From positions 247,166 to 311,165 of the forward strand of contig FMEL01000001.1 in NCBI GenBank assembly GCA_900066355.1: a stretch of 64,000 bases of DNA, written 5' to 3'. The position numbers were made by a program, and so were the translations under genes. Below are positions 33,567-42,833 of this stretch, piece by piece. Positions within the stretch are counted from its first letter, which is position 1. Every line of letters begins with the position of its first letter. The notes below the pieces were generated by a model. It was not told the DNA's origin and did no database searches. It saw only the letters and a list, made by a program, of their open reading frames with translations. This stretch comes from an uncultured Ruminococcus sp. (GTDB lineage: Bacteria > Bacillota > Clostridia > Lachnospirales > Lachnospiraceae).

Positions 33567-33612
33567 TTAGCAATACTATACGTCATATAATATAGTTTTG
33601 TCAATAGTATTT
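33567..33612 (-). promoter_or_regulatory. padR operon promoter with inverted-repeat operators
   Basis: -35 TTGACA (33599-33604), 18-nt spacer and -10 TATAGT (33575-33580) on the minus strand. AATACTAT/ATAGTATT arms flank the promoter, and ACTATA/TATAGT arms lie in the spacer and -10, giving nested symmetry suited to a dimeric repressor. PadR binding is inferred. Confidence 0.65.
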
Positions 33613-33700
33613 TCTATTTTCTTCAACTATTTTATAATTTCATTATATTAAGTTCCTGTGGACGAATCCTCAGGACATTTTACTGAATGAGGAGAATTTC

Positions 33701-35110
33701 ATGTCTGACTATAACATTACCGATCTACTCTCTCCGGCATTTCTGGAACGTATGCGGAAAATGCTCGGAGACGAATACGAAGATTTTATAAAAAGCTATG
33801 AAGCGCCACGCACCTACGGGCTGCGTGTCAATACCGCAAAGATAAGCTGCGAAGAATTTGAAAAGATCGTGCCGTTTCCGGTCACGCCGATCCCGTGGAT
33901 TCCGAACGGATATTTTTATCCTGAAGATGTCCGTCCTTCTTTCTGTCCTCTCTATCAGGCAGGACTTTATTATCTGCAGGAGCCAAGTGCCATGACACCG
34001 GCATCCTGCCTTCCGATCACTCCGGGTGAAAATGTCCTTGATCTTTGCGCGGCGCCGGGCGGCAAGGCAACTGCACTGGGAGCCATGTTAAACGGCAGTG
34101 GACTTCTTGTTGCCAACGATATCAGTTCTTCCCGGACGCGTGCACTGCTTCGAAATGTAGAACTCTTTGGCATCACTAATGCGTTCGTGACCAATGAAAC
34201 ACCGGCTCATCTGAAAGATCGTTTTCCGGAATTTTTTCACAAAATCCTGCTGGATGCCCCCTGCTCCGGTGAAGGTATGTTCCGTAAAGAAGATGCACTT
34301 GCCAGAGACTGGACACCAGAAAAATCCGACGAGCTTTCTGTTCTGCAAAAAGAATTGATCCTGCAGGCTGCGGATATGCTGCGTCCCGGCGGACAGCTTC
34401 TTTATTCCACCTGTACCTTTGCCCCGAAGGAAGATGAAGGAGTCGTTTCTTATCTTCTCGAAAACCGCCCGGATATGAAGCTTATGGAACTTCCTGCTTA
34501 CGAAGGTTTCGCTCCCGGAGTCCCGGCATGGGGAAACGACGATCCGGCGCTTTCCCGCTGTGTTCATCTCTTCCCTCATAAAATGCAGGGGGAAGGACAC
34601 TTTATGGCTCTGTTTTGCAAAGAAGGCCGCACGGATCTGATCGGACAGTTTTCTTATGCAAAACCCAATCCGGACACCCGTAAATGGCTGGAACTTTTCT
34701 TTCAGGAAATCGGACTCAAAACACTCGGCGGCCAGCCATTCGACTGGAACCGTGTCGAAACACGAAAAGACAAAGTTTACTACCTTCCGCCGGTCACCGG
34801 TGATTTCCGTGGCCTTACCTTCCTTCGAAACGGATTATATCTCGGAGATCTCAAGAAAAATCGTTTCGAACCGTCCGAACCATTTGCACTTGCCCTTCGA
34901 AAAGATGATACAGACGGGATCATTTCCCTTTCTGTTAATGATCAGCGTCTTACCCGCTACCTGAAAGGCGAAACGTTGAATATAGAACAGGGAGAAGCTG
35001 CTCATACAAAGGGCTGGCATCTTCTCTGTGTCGAAGGCTACCCTCTCGGTTTCGGCAAGCTGGTCGGCAATACCTTCAAAAACAAATATCCCGCAGGCTG
35101 GAGAGTTTAA
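33701..35110 (+). CDS. RsmB/NOP-family 16S rRNA (cytosine-C5)-methyltransferase (RsmF-like)
   Basis: The enzyme methylates cytosine-5 in rRNA using SAM and two cysteines. The 469-residue protein shows the SAM motif DLCAAPGGKATALG (about 111-124), the motif IV Cys in DAPCSGEGMF and the motif VI catalytic Cys in LYSTCTFAPKEDEG. The C-terminal RNA-binding region of about 150 residues fits RsmF/YebU-type enzymes rather than RsmB. Exact target cytidine cannot be read from sequence. Single-gene unit with its own terminator. Confidence 0.88.
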   Translation: MSDYNITDLLSPAFLERMRKMLGDEYEDFIKSYEAPRTYGLRVNTAKISCEEFEKIVPFPVTPIPWIPNGYFYPEDVRPSFCPLYQAGLYYLQEPSAMTPASCLPITPGENVLDLCAAPGGKATALGAMLNGSGLLVANDISSSRTRALLRNVELFGITNAFVTNETPAHLKDRFPEFFHKILLDAPCSGEGMFRKEDALARDWTPEKSDELSVLQKELILQAADMLRPGGQLLYSTCTFAPKEDEGVVSYLLENRPDMKLMELPAYEGFAPGVPAWGNDDPALSRCVHLFPHKMQGEGHFMALFCKEGRTDLIGQFSYAKPNPDTRKWLELFFQEIGLKTLGGQPFDWNRVETRKDKVYYLPPVTGDFRGLTFLRNGLYLGDLKKNRFEPSEPFALALRKDDTDGIISLSVNDQRLTRYLKGETLNIEQGEAAHTKGWHLLCVEGYPLGFGKLVGNTFKNKYPAGWRV

Positions 35111-35133
35111 CCTCCTGTCCTGCGGGACTTTTT
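35089..35133 (+). terminator. terminator overlapping the methyltransferase stop codon
   Basis: 35089-35097 and 35119-35127 form a 9-bp GC stem (TCCCGCAGG/CCTGCGGGA) followed by a T-run (35129-35133). The 5' arm is the last codons of the gene ending at 35110, so the coding and terminator sequences overlap. Confidence 0.82.
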
Positions 35134-35201
35134 GCATCGTATATCGAAGAGGGGCCGGTGGCGCCTCCGCTGATTTACTGTCACATATCTTATATCATAT
35201 T

Positions 35202-38200
35202 TCAGACCGGGATCATTTTCCCAAGTGTAAATGAATAAATACAGGTTTCTTTTACTTTTTTCTGCAGCATGCGCTCCAGTGCCTGCGCATAATCCTCAAG
35301 CTGCGTATGATAAAGGTCGATCAGATGCTGTTCTTCACCTTTTCGTACCCTGTCTGTCTTGTAATCGACAAGCACGATTTCTTCATCTTCTATAAAATAA
35401 GCATCGATGATTCCCTGTACCAGAACAGTCTCCTCACCATTCCAGTCTTTTTCGATATTTTTCATACTCTTTGCAAGTACAAATGGCTGTTCTCTGTATA
35501 ACTGATCCGCCTCGAAAGCTTTTTTCATACGCTGACCGATCTCAGAATGCAAAAATGTCATAATATCCTGTATTCGGATGCATTGAGCTTCTTCATATGC
35601 CATTTTTTTAGCTTCTGTAAGTGCAGTGATCTGTTTGTGGATCTGACTTTCCGAATCCACTGCTGTATAATCCAGACATTCCATCAGACGGTGATATGCT
35701 GTTCCCCGTGCCGCCCCCTTATATTCTTCGTTTCCTCCGGATACAAAATCCGGCACCAGAGGCACGATATCCGGCTCTGAAAACAATGCTTCCTCCCGGT
35801 CATTTTCCCCGTGCCAGCTACGCTTCTTAAGTTCGGAAACACTGACTTTCACAGGAAGATCTCTAAGATATGCATATGGATACTGATAACTGAAACGCTT
35901 TTTCAGCAGCTTGTGGACCTCTTCATCGTAGATTCTGTTACTGTCCCATTCTTTCAGAAATTTTTCCTGCATCTGCGTATCCGTCTGCCCCAGAATTTCA
36001 CCCTGAACCAGTTCTGCCACGGTCACTTTGTGTACTGTAAAATGCGCATTTTCCTTCTCGCAGACCACAGCCGGTCTCTCTGTGATTCCATATTCATGAA
36101 ACAGTTCCTGCATTGCCGGATGCCTTGCAAGCGCCGGCAAAATGTAAGACCAGTAAGTTCTTGCCTTTCCGCGCACGGCCATCGGAAGAAGCGGTTCTTC
36201 ATGATCCATATAAACACTTAATGCATTACAGACATCTGACAGTTTACCGATGCATCCTGTGATGATCAGCTTTTCTTTTGCTCTTGTCAGCGCTACATAA
36301 AGTACACGCAGCTCTTCTCCCAGACTTTCTCTCTGTAACTGTCTGCGGATGATCTGCTTATGAACTGCAGAAAGAATCAGTCTTTTTTCCGGAAGGATCA
36401 CATCTACCCCAAATCCCATATCCGGATGGATCAGAAAACGACTGTTGATATCCTGAAAATTGAACTGTTTCCCCATTCCGGCTGCAAATACGACCGGAAA
36501 CTCCAGGCCCTTGCTCTTGTGGATCGTCATAATCTGCACCGCACCACTTCCGGCATCTGCAAGATTTACTTCGCCAAAATCCACCTCATACTTTTGGAGC
36601 TTTTCGATATAACGGACAAAGTTAAACAGTCCACGGTAACTCGTCTTCTCATAATCCATTGCTTTTTCCACAAGCATATGAATGTTTGCCCCACGCTGCA
36701 CACCTCCCGGCACAGCTTTTACATAATCTGCATATCCCGTCTCGGAAAGAATGTGAAGAATCAGTTCATGTACCGGTGTATACGCGGACAAATTCCGCAT
36801 CTCTTCCAGCTGAGCCTGAAAAGCGCATAATTTTTCCTGCAGGCACTTTTCCTCCTCTGTCAGTTCCGCCTGTTCCAGTTCGCAGTATGCACAAAGGCTC
36901 TCATAAAGCATCCCGTCCGGGCAGCGACTCTTAAGGATTGCAAGCTCCTGCACTGTGCATCCCACAATCGGAGAATGCAGTACACCGGTCAGTGGAATAT
37001 CCTGCAATGGATTATCACAGACTCTCAGATAATTCAAAAGAGTAACGACTTCCTGTGCTGAGAAATATCCTGTCCGCGATGCACTGTAAACCGGAATACC
37101 CTTAGATGTCAGCACCTGACTGAACGGTTCCGCCCATCCTGTCGCCGAACGAAGCAAAATCACAATATCTCCGTATTCAACCTTTCGGTATCTGCCGGTC
37201 TCTTTATCCAGCACTTCCTCATTGCCGACCATTTTACGGATTCGCTGTGCAATGGCCAGTGCCTCCTGCTCCTGTACTGTCTGATTTCCATTTTCTTCTT
37301 CTGACAGTTCTTCCCCGTCCTTTTCGATCAAAAGAACTTCTGTCGTATTCCCGGGATCATTTGTTTTCTCTCCCACTACATGTTCTTTTTCCGGAAAAGA
37401 AGCTCCTGTATAAAGTGCATTTTCGTCGTCATAAGTAATGCCCCCGAGATCTTCCCCCATAATCTGGCGGAAAATATAATTAACCGAAGATAAAACTTCT
37501 CTCCTGCTTCGAAAATTTTTGTACAGATTCACACGCTGTTCTTTTGCATCTTCAAGAGAATAGCTGTGGTATTTCTCCATAAAAAGTTCCGGTCTTGCAA
37601 GCCGGAATCTGTAAATGCTCTGCTTTACATCCCCGACCATAAAAATATTTTTACGTCCATCCGCCCAGCCGGACACCAGATTAGTGATCATTTCCTGTAC
37701 AAGATTGCTGTCCTGATATTCGTCCACCATTACTTCCTCATATCTGGCAGATAATTCTTTCGCAGCAGTACTTGGGATGATATCTTCGCCTTCTTTTTTC
37801 ATCAGTATTTCCAGGGCAAAGTGTTCCATATCCGAAAAATCCAGAACATTTTTTTCTCGTTTTTTTTCCGCAAATGCCACTTTAAACTGTAATGTGATCC
37901 GCGCCAGTCCCTCCATAGGTTTCCGGCAGTATTTCAATGCCTCCAGAATATGTTCTTCAGACTGGCTGAAATAGTGCTCTTCAAGTTCTTTCCATAAATA
38001 TTTTTCTGTATCACGAAGGTCTTTCACCTGTTTTTTCTTTTCTTCATCTACATTCAGATCTTTTTTGGCAGAAAGACGTGCATATTTATGTGCTGCCAGA
38101 AGTGATGCCATACCATTATAGTCCCTCTTTGCTGCACGTTCTTTTGCTTCTTTCAGAAGGAGACTGTCACTTTCCAATGCTGTTTCGTAAAAATACGGAC

Positions 38201-38927
38201 CATCGATTTCCCGGCAGATATGTGTGGCACGTTCCAACAGATCATCGATCTCCGAAATACATTCCTCTGCCGCCTTCCAGAGAAGTGTCATCCACTTGGT
38301 ACCCCGAAGATCTTCTACATTATCCACCTGATAGACTCTCAGACATTCTTCAATCCACTCCTCCGGGAACGGATGACTCATAGAAGCATCATATAATTTA
38401 TAGATCATATCCCGGATTTCATCATCGGTTTTGCCGTTTGCATAACACTCTACCAGATTCAGAAATTTCTCATCTTTCTGCGTATATGCCTCTTCCAGCA
38501 CTTCCTTCATCACATCTTCACGCAGAAGTTTCAGTTCTCCCTCTTCTGCTGTACGATATCCCGGATCCAGATCGATCATATGAAAATAATTTCGGATGAT
38601 ATATGCACAGAAACCATCAATGGTCGTAATCTGTGCATTATGTATCAGTGATGTCTGACGCTGCAGTTGTTCATTGTCCGGATTATCGTACAGTTTCTGA
38701 TCAATTGCCGCAGAGATACGTTCTTTCATTTCTCCGGCAGCCGCACGGGTAAACGTCATGATCAGAAGACGATCTATGTCGACTGGTTTCTTCGGATCGC
38801 AGATCTTGCTTAAAATACGTTCTACAAGAACGGCAGTTTTTCCGGATCCTGCTGCTGCACTTACCAGAATATTCCGGTCACGGAGCGAAATTACTTTCTG
38901 CTGCTCCTCTGTCCATATTACTCCCAT
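35202..38927 (-). CDS. addA: ATP-dependent helicase/nuclease subunit A
   Basis: AddA is the UvrD-like helicase and one nuclease of the AddAB double-strand-break repair complex. The 1241-residue protein has Walker A SAAAGSGKTAVLVERI near residue 22, Walker B VDEYQDSN, the motif IV/VI region VALTRAKEKLII and the C-terminal RecB-type nuclease motif VDYKTDRVRKGEE. It overlaps addB by 10 nt. Length is in the family range (about 1200-1250). Confidence 0.96.
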   Translation of the reverse strand: MGVIWTEEQQKVISLRDRNILVSAAAGSGKTAVLVERILSKICDPKKPVDIDRLLIMTFTRAAAGEMKERISAAIDQKLYDNPDNEQLQRQTSLIHNAQITTIDGFCAYIIRNYFHMIDLDPGYRTAEEGELKLLREDVMKEVLEEAYTQKDEKFLNLVECYANGKTDDEIRDMIYKLYDASMSHPFPEEWIEECLRVYQVDNVEDLRGTKWMTLLWKAAEECISEIDDLLERATHICREIDGPYFYETALESDSLLLKEAKERAAKRDYNGMASLLAAHKYARLSAKKDLNVDEEKKKQVKDLRDTEKYLWKELEEHYFSQSEEHILEALKYCRKPMEGLARITLQFKVAFAEKKREKNVLDFSDMEHFALEILMKKEGEDIIPSTAAKELSARYEEVMVDEYQDSNLVQEMITNLVSGWADGRKNIFMVGDVKQSIYRFRLARPELFMEKYHSYSLEDAKEQRVNLYKNFRSRREVLSSVNYIFRQIMGEDLGGITYDDENALYTGASFPEKEHVVGEKTNDPGNTTEVLLIEKDGEELSEEENGNQTVQEQEALAIAQRIRKMVGNEEVLDKETGRYRKVEYGDIVILLRSATGWAEPFSQVLTSKGIPVYSASRTGYFSAQEVVTLLNYLRVCDNPLQDIPLTGVLHSPIVGCTVQELAILKSRCPDGMLYESLCAYCELEQAELTEEEKCLQEKLCAFQAQLEEMRNLSAYTPVHELILHILSETGYADYVKAVPGGVQRGANIHMLVEKAMDYEKTSYRGLFNFVRYIEKLQKYEVDFGEVNLADAGSGAVQIMTIHKSKGLEFPVVFAAGMGKQFNFQDINSRFLIHPDMGFGVDVILPEKRLILSAVHKQIIRRQLQRESLGEELRVLYVALTRAKEKLIITGCIGKLSDVCNALSVYMDHEEPLLPMAVRGKARTYWSYILPALARHPAMQELFHEYGITERPAVVCEKENAHFTVHKVTVAELVQGEILGQTDTQMQEKFLKEWDSNRIYDEEVHKLLKKRFSYQYPYAYLRDLPVKVSVSELKKRSWHGENDREEALFSEPDIVPLVPDFVSGGNEEYKGAARGTAYHRLMECLDYTAVDSESQIHKQITALTEAKKMAYEEAQCIRIQDIMTFLHSEIGQRMKKAFEADQLYREQPFVLAKSMKNIEKDWNGEETVLVQGIIDAYFIEDEEIVLVDYKTDRVRKGEEQHLIDLYHTQLEDYAQALERMLQKKVKETCIYSFTLGKMIPV

Positions 38928-41900
38928 TCGTCATCCACCTCCTTTGCAAATGCTTTCCATATCTCATCGTCTGCAAACTGCTTCAGTCTGCGGAACTCAT
39001 ATCCCGGGATTTTGCGGTCAAATCCGCATGTCCCCTGATACGGGCAGTACGTACATGCATTCCGATTGCCCATCTCATAAGGCGAAACTTCTGCATTACC
39101 GTCCAGTATTGCCTCCTGGATATCAGTAATCTTCTTTTTGACATAGGCATCCAGAAGTGCAAATTCATTTTCACTGGCTATAGAAGATCCTTTCCGAAAC
39201 AGCCCTGTTGATGTATAAGCCATCGGCAGAGAAACGGTTGTCCTGTCCAGACCGCTGATCACTTCATCTTCTGCCAGAACCAGACCATTCATTTTGAGTT
39301 TCTTAAAGATTTCCGGATCCAGTCCGTCCAGATCATCTTCCATCTCTTTTTGCAGCATAGGATCTTTGACATTGTAATAAAAAATTCCTGCCGGTTTCAC
39401 CTCTGCATTCGGATATTTTCGCTGCTCTGCCTTCACTGCCGCATCCATATATACAACAAGCTGCATCTGGAGTCCATAATAAATGCTGACCAGATCAAAT
39501 GTTGTATTTCCCGTCTTGTAATCAATGATCTTTACATAGACTTTATCGTCTGTCTTCATGATATCCAGACGGTCAATTCGTCCGCCTCCGATTGAAACCT
39601 CAAATCCCTCTGGTTGAAATTTACCGTTTCGAAGCTGTTCCTGCAGTGCCCAGACTGTTCTTCTAAGAATCCTTCGTGTACGTTCGATCATATACTGGTT
39701 CCTTGCACTGCTCTGAAGGATCGTATTACCGTAATCGGCGCTGATCTTGTCCAGACATTCATCTGCGATCGCATCCCGCAGTTCATCCGAAAGTTCGCTC
39801 CACTTAAGCTTTCTTCTGTGAATTTCTGCTGCGAAATCTTCCAGTGCCTGATGGATCACATTTCCCATATCCATCGCCTTAAATTCGTATTCTGCACGTT
39901 CTTGTACTTCCAGTCCGTATTTCAGAAAATGAGCAAACGCACATGCCGAAAAACGTTCCAGTCTTGTTGCACCGTTCGGTGAGACTTCCCCGTACAGAGC
40001 TTTCGCTACGCTTTTGCTGATCTGATCGACCGGTTTGCGGATAAAAGCAGCTTCTATGAGTTTTTTTGTTACTGTACAATATCTCGGACTGTTCAGATAC
40101 CAGCTGTACAGTTCTGCAAAAATCGGATTATCTTTTCTTTTTTCTTCATCAGTCAGTCCTGACAGAAAATATTCCACTGCTGTATTCGGAGTCTCAATAA
40201 GTTCCAGCTCATTCTGTGGTTCTTCCGCACGCTCTGTCTTAAGCTTCGGAAAAAGTGTCTGCACTGTCCGGATCAGAAATGCCGGTCCCGTCGCTTCTCC
40301 TTTTCCGTTGGACATACTGTACGAAAGGCAGAGTCTCTCGGATGGCTTCGTAAGGTTGAGATACAGATAAAACCGCTGCGTATTCATCAGTTCTTTTGGT
40401 CCCGGTGCCAGCTCGATCCCCTGTCCTCCCAGAAAATCTCTGTCCATCTCTGTAAGGATTCCTCCTGACTCCGTATTTTTCGGTATACATCCTTCATTGA
40501 CTCCTACAAAAAACAATGCACGGATATCTTTCAGTCTCGTTCTCTCCATATCACCGACCAGTACCTGATCGATTCCCGGTGGAATCAGTGCTACCTTCGC
40601 TTGTCCCATGCCTGTTTCAAGGAGCTGGCGATATTCCTCCGCAGATACTTTTTCGTCTCCCAGAATGCTGACCATTTTATCGAAAAGATTCATAACTATA
40701 CCATAAATCTGGGCATATTCTTTTTCCATGGCACGGTCGCCGTGCTGCTTAAATAAAAGCTCCTGTACCCCAAGTTTTTCCTGCACGCGGCTCTGCACAA
40801 TAAATTCATAGAGACACCTGCTGTATTCTGCGACTGTTTTTTTCTTTCCGGCAAAGCCTTCTGCAAGGGATCGAACCTCTGTCACAAAACGCTCCCGGAT
40901 AACATTCAGTTCCATGATCGATGTCGAATCCATATCGCGACTGAGTCGCACCCATCTCTCATCCCATTTTCGAAATCCATGAATTCCAAGTGCCAGTACA
41001 TAATTTTCCAGACGATCTGTCTCACTTCTGGAAATATCGGACATACCGCAGCGCAGATACCGGAACACGCTTTCATAGCTGAATCCCTGACTTACCATCT
41101 CCAGTGCCGCACGTACATATTCCACGAATGGGTTCATCAGTACAGAATGCTTCTCATCTATAAAAAACGGGATCCCGGCTTCTTCAAAGACATGTCTTGC
41201 AATACTTCCGTATTCTTCCAGATTTCCTGTGATCACTGCAATCTGCCCGTAGCGGTACTGTGAATCCCGTACCAGCCGGATAATTCTTCTTGCAGTCTCC
41301 TGCATCTCTCTCTCCGGTGTCCCCGCCTGAAAAATCTGCACTTCTTTTTGCTCTTTGTCATAACTTCTTCTGCGATAACGAAACAGATTCTGTTCCAGAA
41401 ATCCAAGGGCAGGCGAATCGGCAAACCGGGAACTGCTGCCGCTCTTTATCCAGACCGGTTCTTCCACATCTTTCGTAAATTCACTTAAAGAACGAATCAT
41501 TTTATGACTCATATAAAATAATTCATGTGGCTTTCCCTTTGCCAAAAATTCTTCTCTGACATCCATCGTAACCGTCACGGAAACTTTTTTACAGACTGCC
41601 AGAAGTTCCCGGATAACCGTATGCTGTACCGGTGTAAATCCCGTGTAACCATCAAGTATGACTGTACTGCCACGCAATTTCCGTGAAAACGGAATTTCTT
41701 TCGCAAGGACTTCCAGAACTTCTTCTGATGTCATAAAATGATCTGACAGATATTCTCGAAATGCCTGATAAAGGACAGACACATCTTTTAATTTCATCTG
41801 CAGAAGCGGCTTATCCTCTGCGTCATTGATCATCTTATCCATTTCTTCTTCATGGACTTCATACTGCATAAACTCCGAGATCAGGGATTTCACTTCATCG

Positions 41901-42256
41901 AGATAACCCGGTTTTTTCATCTGATTTTTCAGATAGACAAGTTTTTTCTGGTTCATTTGTACCAGTTTCTGAATAACCATATTCTTTCCGGTCTCTTCCA
42001 GAACTTTCCGTGTATCACCGCCGACTTCTTCAAAAATACGGTACGCCAGTCGTTCAAAGCTCAGTACATCAATATTTAAGATTCCTTTTTGCGGATGCAT
42101 TTCCACGAGTGTTTTCTGTGTCTGCATGGTAAACTGCTCCGGAACGATTACATAATACATATTTATCGGATTTCGTGAGGCTTCGCGTATCACATTCTGA
42201 TATGCTGCGTACGATTTACCCGCGCCGGAATTTCCAATAATAAACTGAAGTGACAT
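38918..42256 (-). CDS. addB: ATP-dependent helicase/nuclease subunit B
   Basis: AddB carries an inactivated helicase, the Chi-recognition site and a second nuclease with an iron-sulphur cluster. The 1112-residue protein starts MSLQFIIGNSGAGKS (Walker A), and the C-terminal half has the nuclease motif IDYKTGNTTFDL and the cluster cysteines ACAFAHFLKYG and NACTYCPYQGTCGF. The ATG at 42256 has GGGAGG 5 nt upstream. It leads the addB-addA operon. Confidence 0.95.
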   Translation of the reverse strand: MSLQFIIGNSGAGKSYAAYQNVIREASRNPINMYYVIVPEQFTMQTQKTLVEMHPQKGILNIDVLSFERLAYRIFEEVGGDTRKVLEETGKNMVIQKLVQMNQKKLVYLKNQMKKPGYLDEVKSLISEFMQYEVHEEEMDKMINDAEDKPLLQMKLKDVSVLYQAFREYLSDHFMTSEEVLEVLAKEIPFSRKLRGSTVILDGYTGFTPVQHTVIRELLAVCKKVSVTVTMDVREEFLAKGKPHELFYMSHKMIRSLSEFTKDVEEPVWIKSGSSSRFADSPALGFLEQNLFRYRRRSYDKEQKEVQIFQAGTPEREMQETARRIIRLVRDSQYRYGQIAVITGNLEEYGSIARHVFEEAGIPFFIDEKHSVLMNPFVEYVRAALEMVSQGFSYESVFRYLRCGMSDISRSETDRLENYVLALGIHGFRKWDERWVRLSRDMDSTSIMELNVIRERFVTEVRSLAEGFAGKKKTVAEYSRCLYEFIVQSRVQEKLGVQELLFKQHGDRAMEKEYAQIYGIVMNLFDKMVSILGDEKVSAEEYRQLLETGMGQAKVALIPPGIDQVLVGDMERTRLKDIRALFFVGVNEGCIPKNTESGGILTEMDRDFLGGQGIELAPGPKELMNTQRFYLYLNLTKPSERLCLSYSMSNGKGEATGPAFLIRTVQTLFPKLKTERAEEPQNELELIETPNTAVEYFLSGLTDEEKRKDNPIFAELYSWYLNSPRYCTVTKKLIEAAFIRKPVDQISKSVAKALYGEVSPNGATRLERFSACAFAHFLKYGLEVQERAEYEFKAMDMGNVIHQALEDFAAEIHRRKLKWSELSDELRDAIADECLDKISADYGNTILQSSARNQYMIERTRRILRRTVWALQEQLRNGKFQPEGFEVSIGGGRIDRLDIMKTDDKVYVKIIDYKTGNTTFDLVSIYYGLQMQLVVYMDAAVKAEQRKYPNAEVKPAGIFYYNVKDPMLQKEMEDDLDGLDPEIFKKLKMNGLVLAEDEVISGLDRTTVSLPMAYTSTGLFRKGSSIASENEFALLDAYVKKKITDIQEAILDGNAEVSPYEMGNRNACTYCPYQGTCGFDRKIPGYEFRRLKQFADDEIWKAFAKEVDDEWE

Positions 42257-42392
42257 AAAAACCTCCCTGCTAAACATTTACTTTTATGATACATATTTCA
42301 GTAAAATACGAATAAGATATACAGAATCATATCCCGCAGTAACCCTGTGGCATCACACCGGGAACCGGACCATTGGATCAGGAGGCTTCAAC

Positions 42393-42833
42393 ATGAGTTC
42401 GAAAACCAAAATCATCGTCTTACATATGAAAGAGGTAATCTATACCGGAATTTTTCTGCTGCTCCTTGTGATCTTCGGGGTAGTAATGCTTCTTATGTTC
42501 GGCTCCGGAAAGTCTGAAACGGCATCCTCAGACACCGTTTCAAAATACACCCCCGGGATTTACCGGACCTCTATACGATTAAATAACAACAGCTTTGATG
42601 TCGAAGTGACCGTCGATCAGGACAATATCCGCTCGATTCATCTTGCCAACTTAAGTGAAAGTACTTCCGCCATGTTTCCGCTGGTAGAACCTGTGCTGGA
42701 CTCACTTGCCAGCCAGATCTATTCTACTCAGTCACTGGAAAATCTGGAGTATTCCAGCGATCAAAAATACACGGCGCTCATGCTGATCCATGCCGTCGAT
42801 AAAGCTGTCGCAAAAGCTGAAACTGCCGATTAG
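42393..42833 (+). CDS. membrane-anchored protein with degenerate FMN-binding-like domain
   Basis: The 146-residue protein has one N-terminal membrane span (about 14-36), a short linker and a 90-residue outer domain: GIYRTSIRLNNNSFDVEVTVDQDNIRSI, then LSESTSAMFPLVEPVL and YTALMLIHAVDKAVAKA. This is the shape of FMN_bind domains (strand pair, SE-T motif, terminal Ala-rich helix), but the SGATxTS flavinylation motif is replaced by SSDQKYTA. Flavin binding is therefore doubtful. It is divergent from addB and convergent with nadE, which it overlaps by 4 nt. Confidence 0.5.
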   Translation: MSSKTKIIVLHMKEVIYTGIFLLLLVIFGVVMLLMFGSGKSETASSDTVSKYTPGIYRTSIRLNNNSFDVEVTVDQDNIRSIHLANLSESTSAMFPLVEPVLDSLASQIYSTQSLENLEYSSDQKYTALMLIHAVDKAVAKAETAD

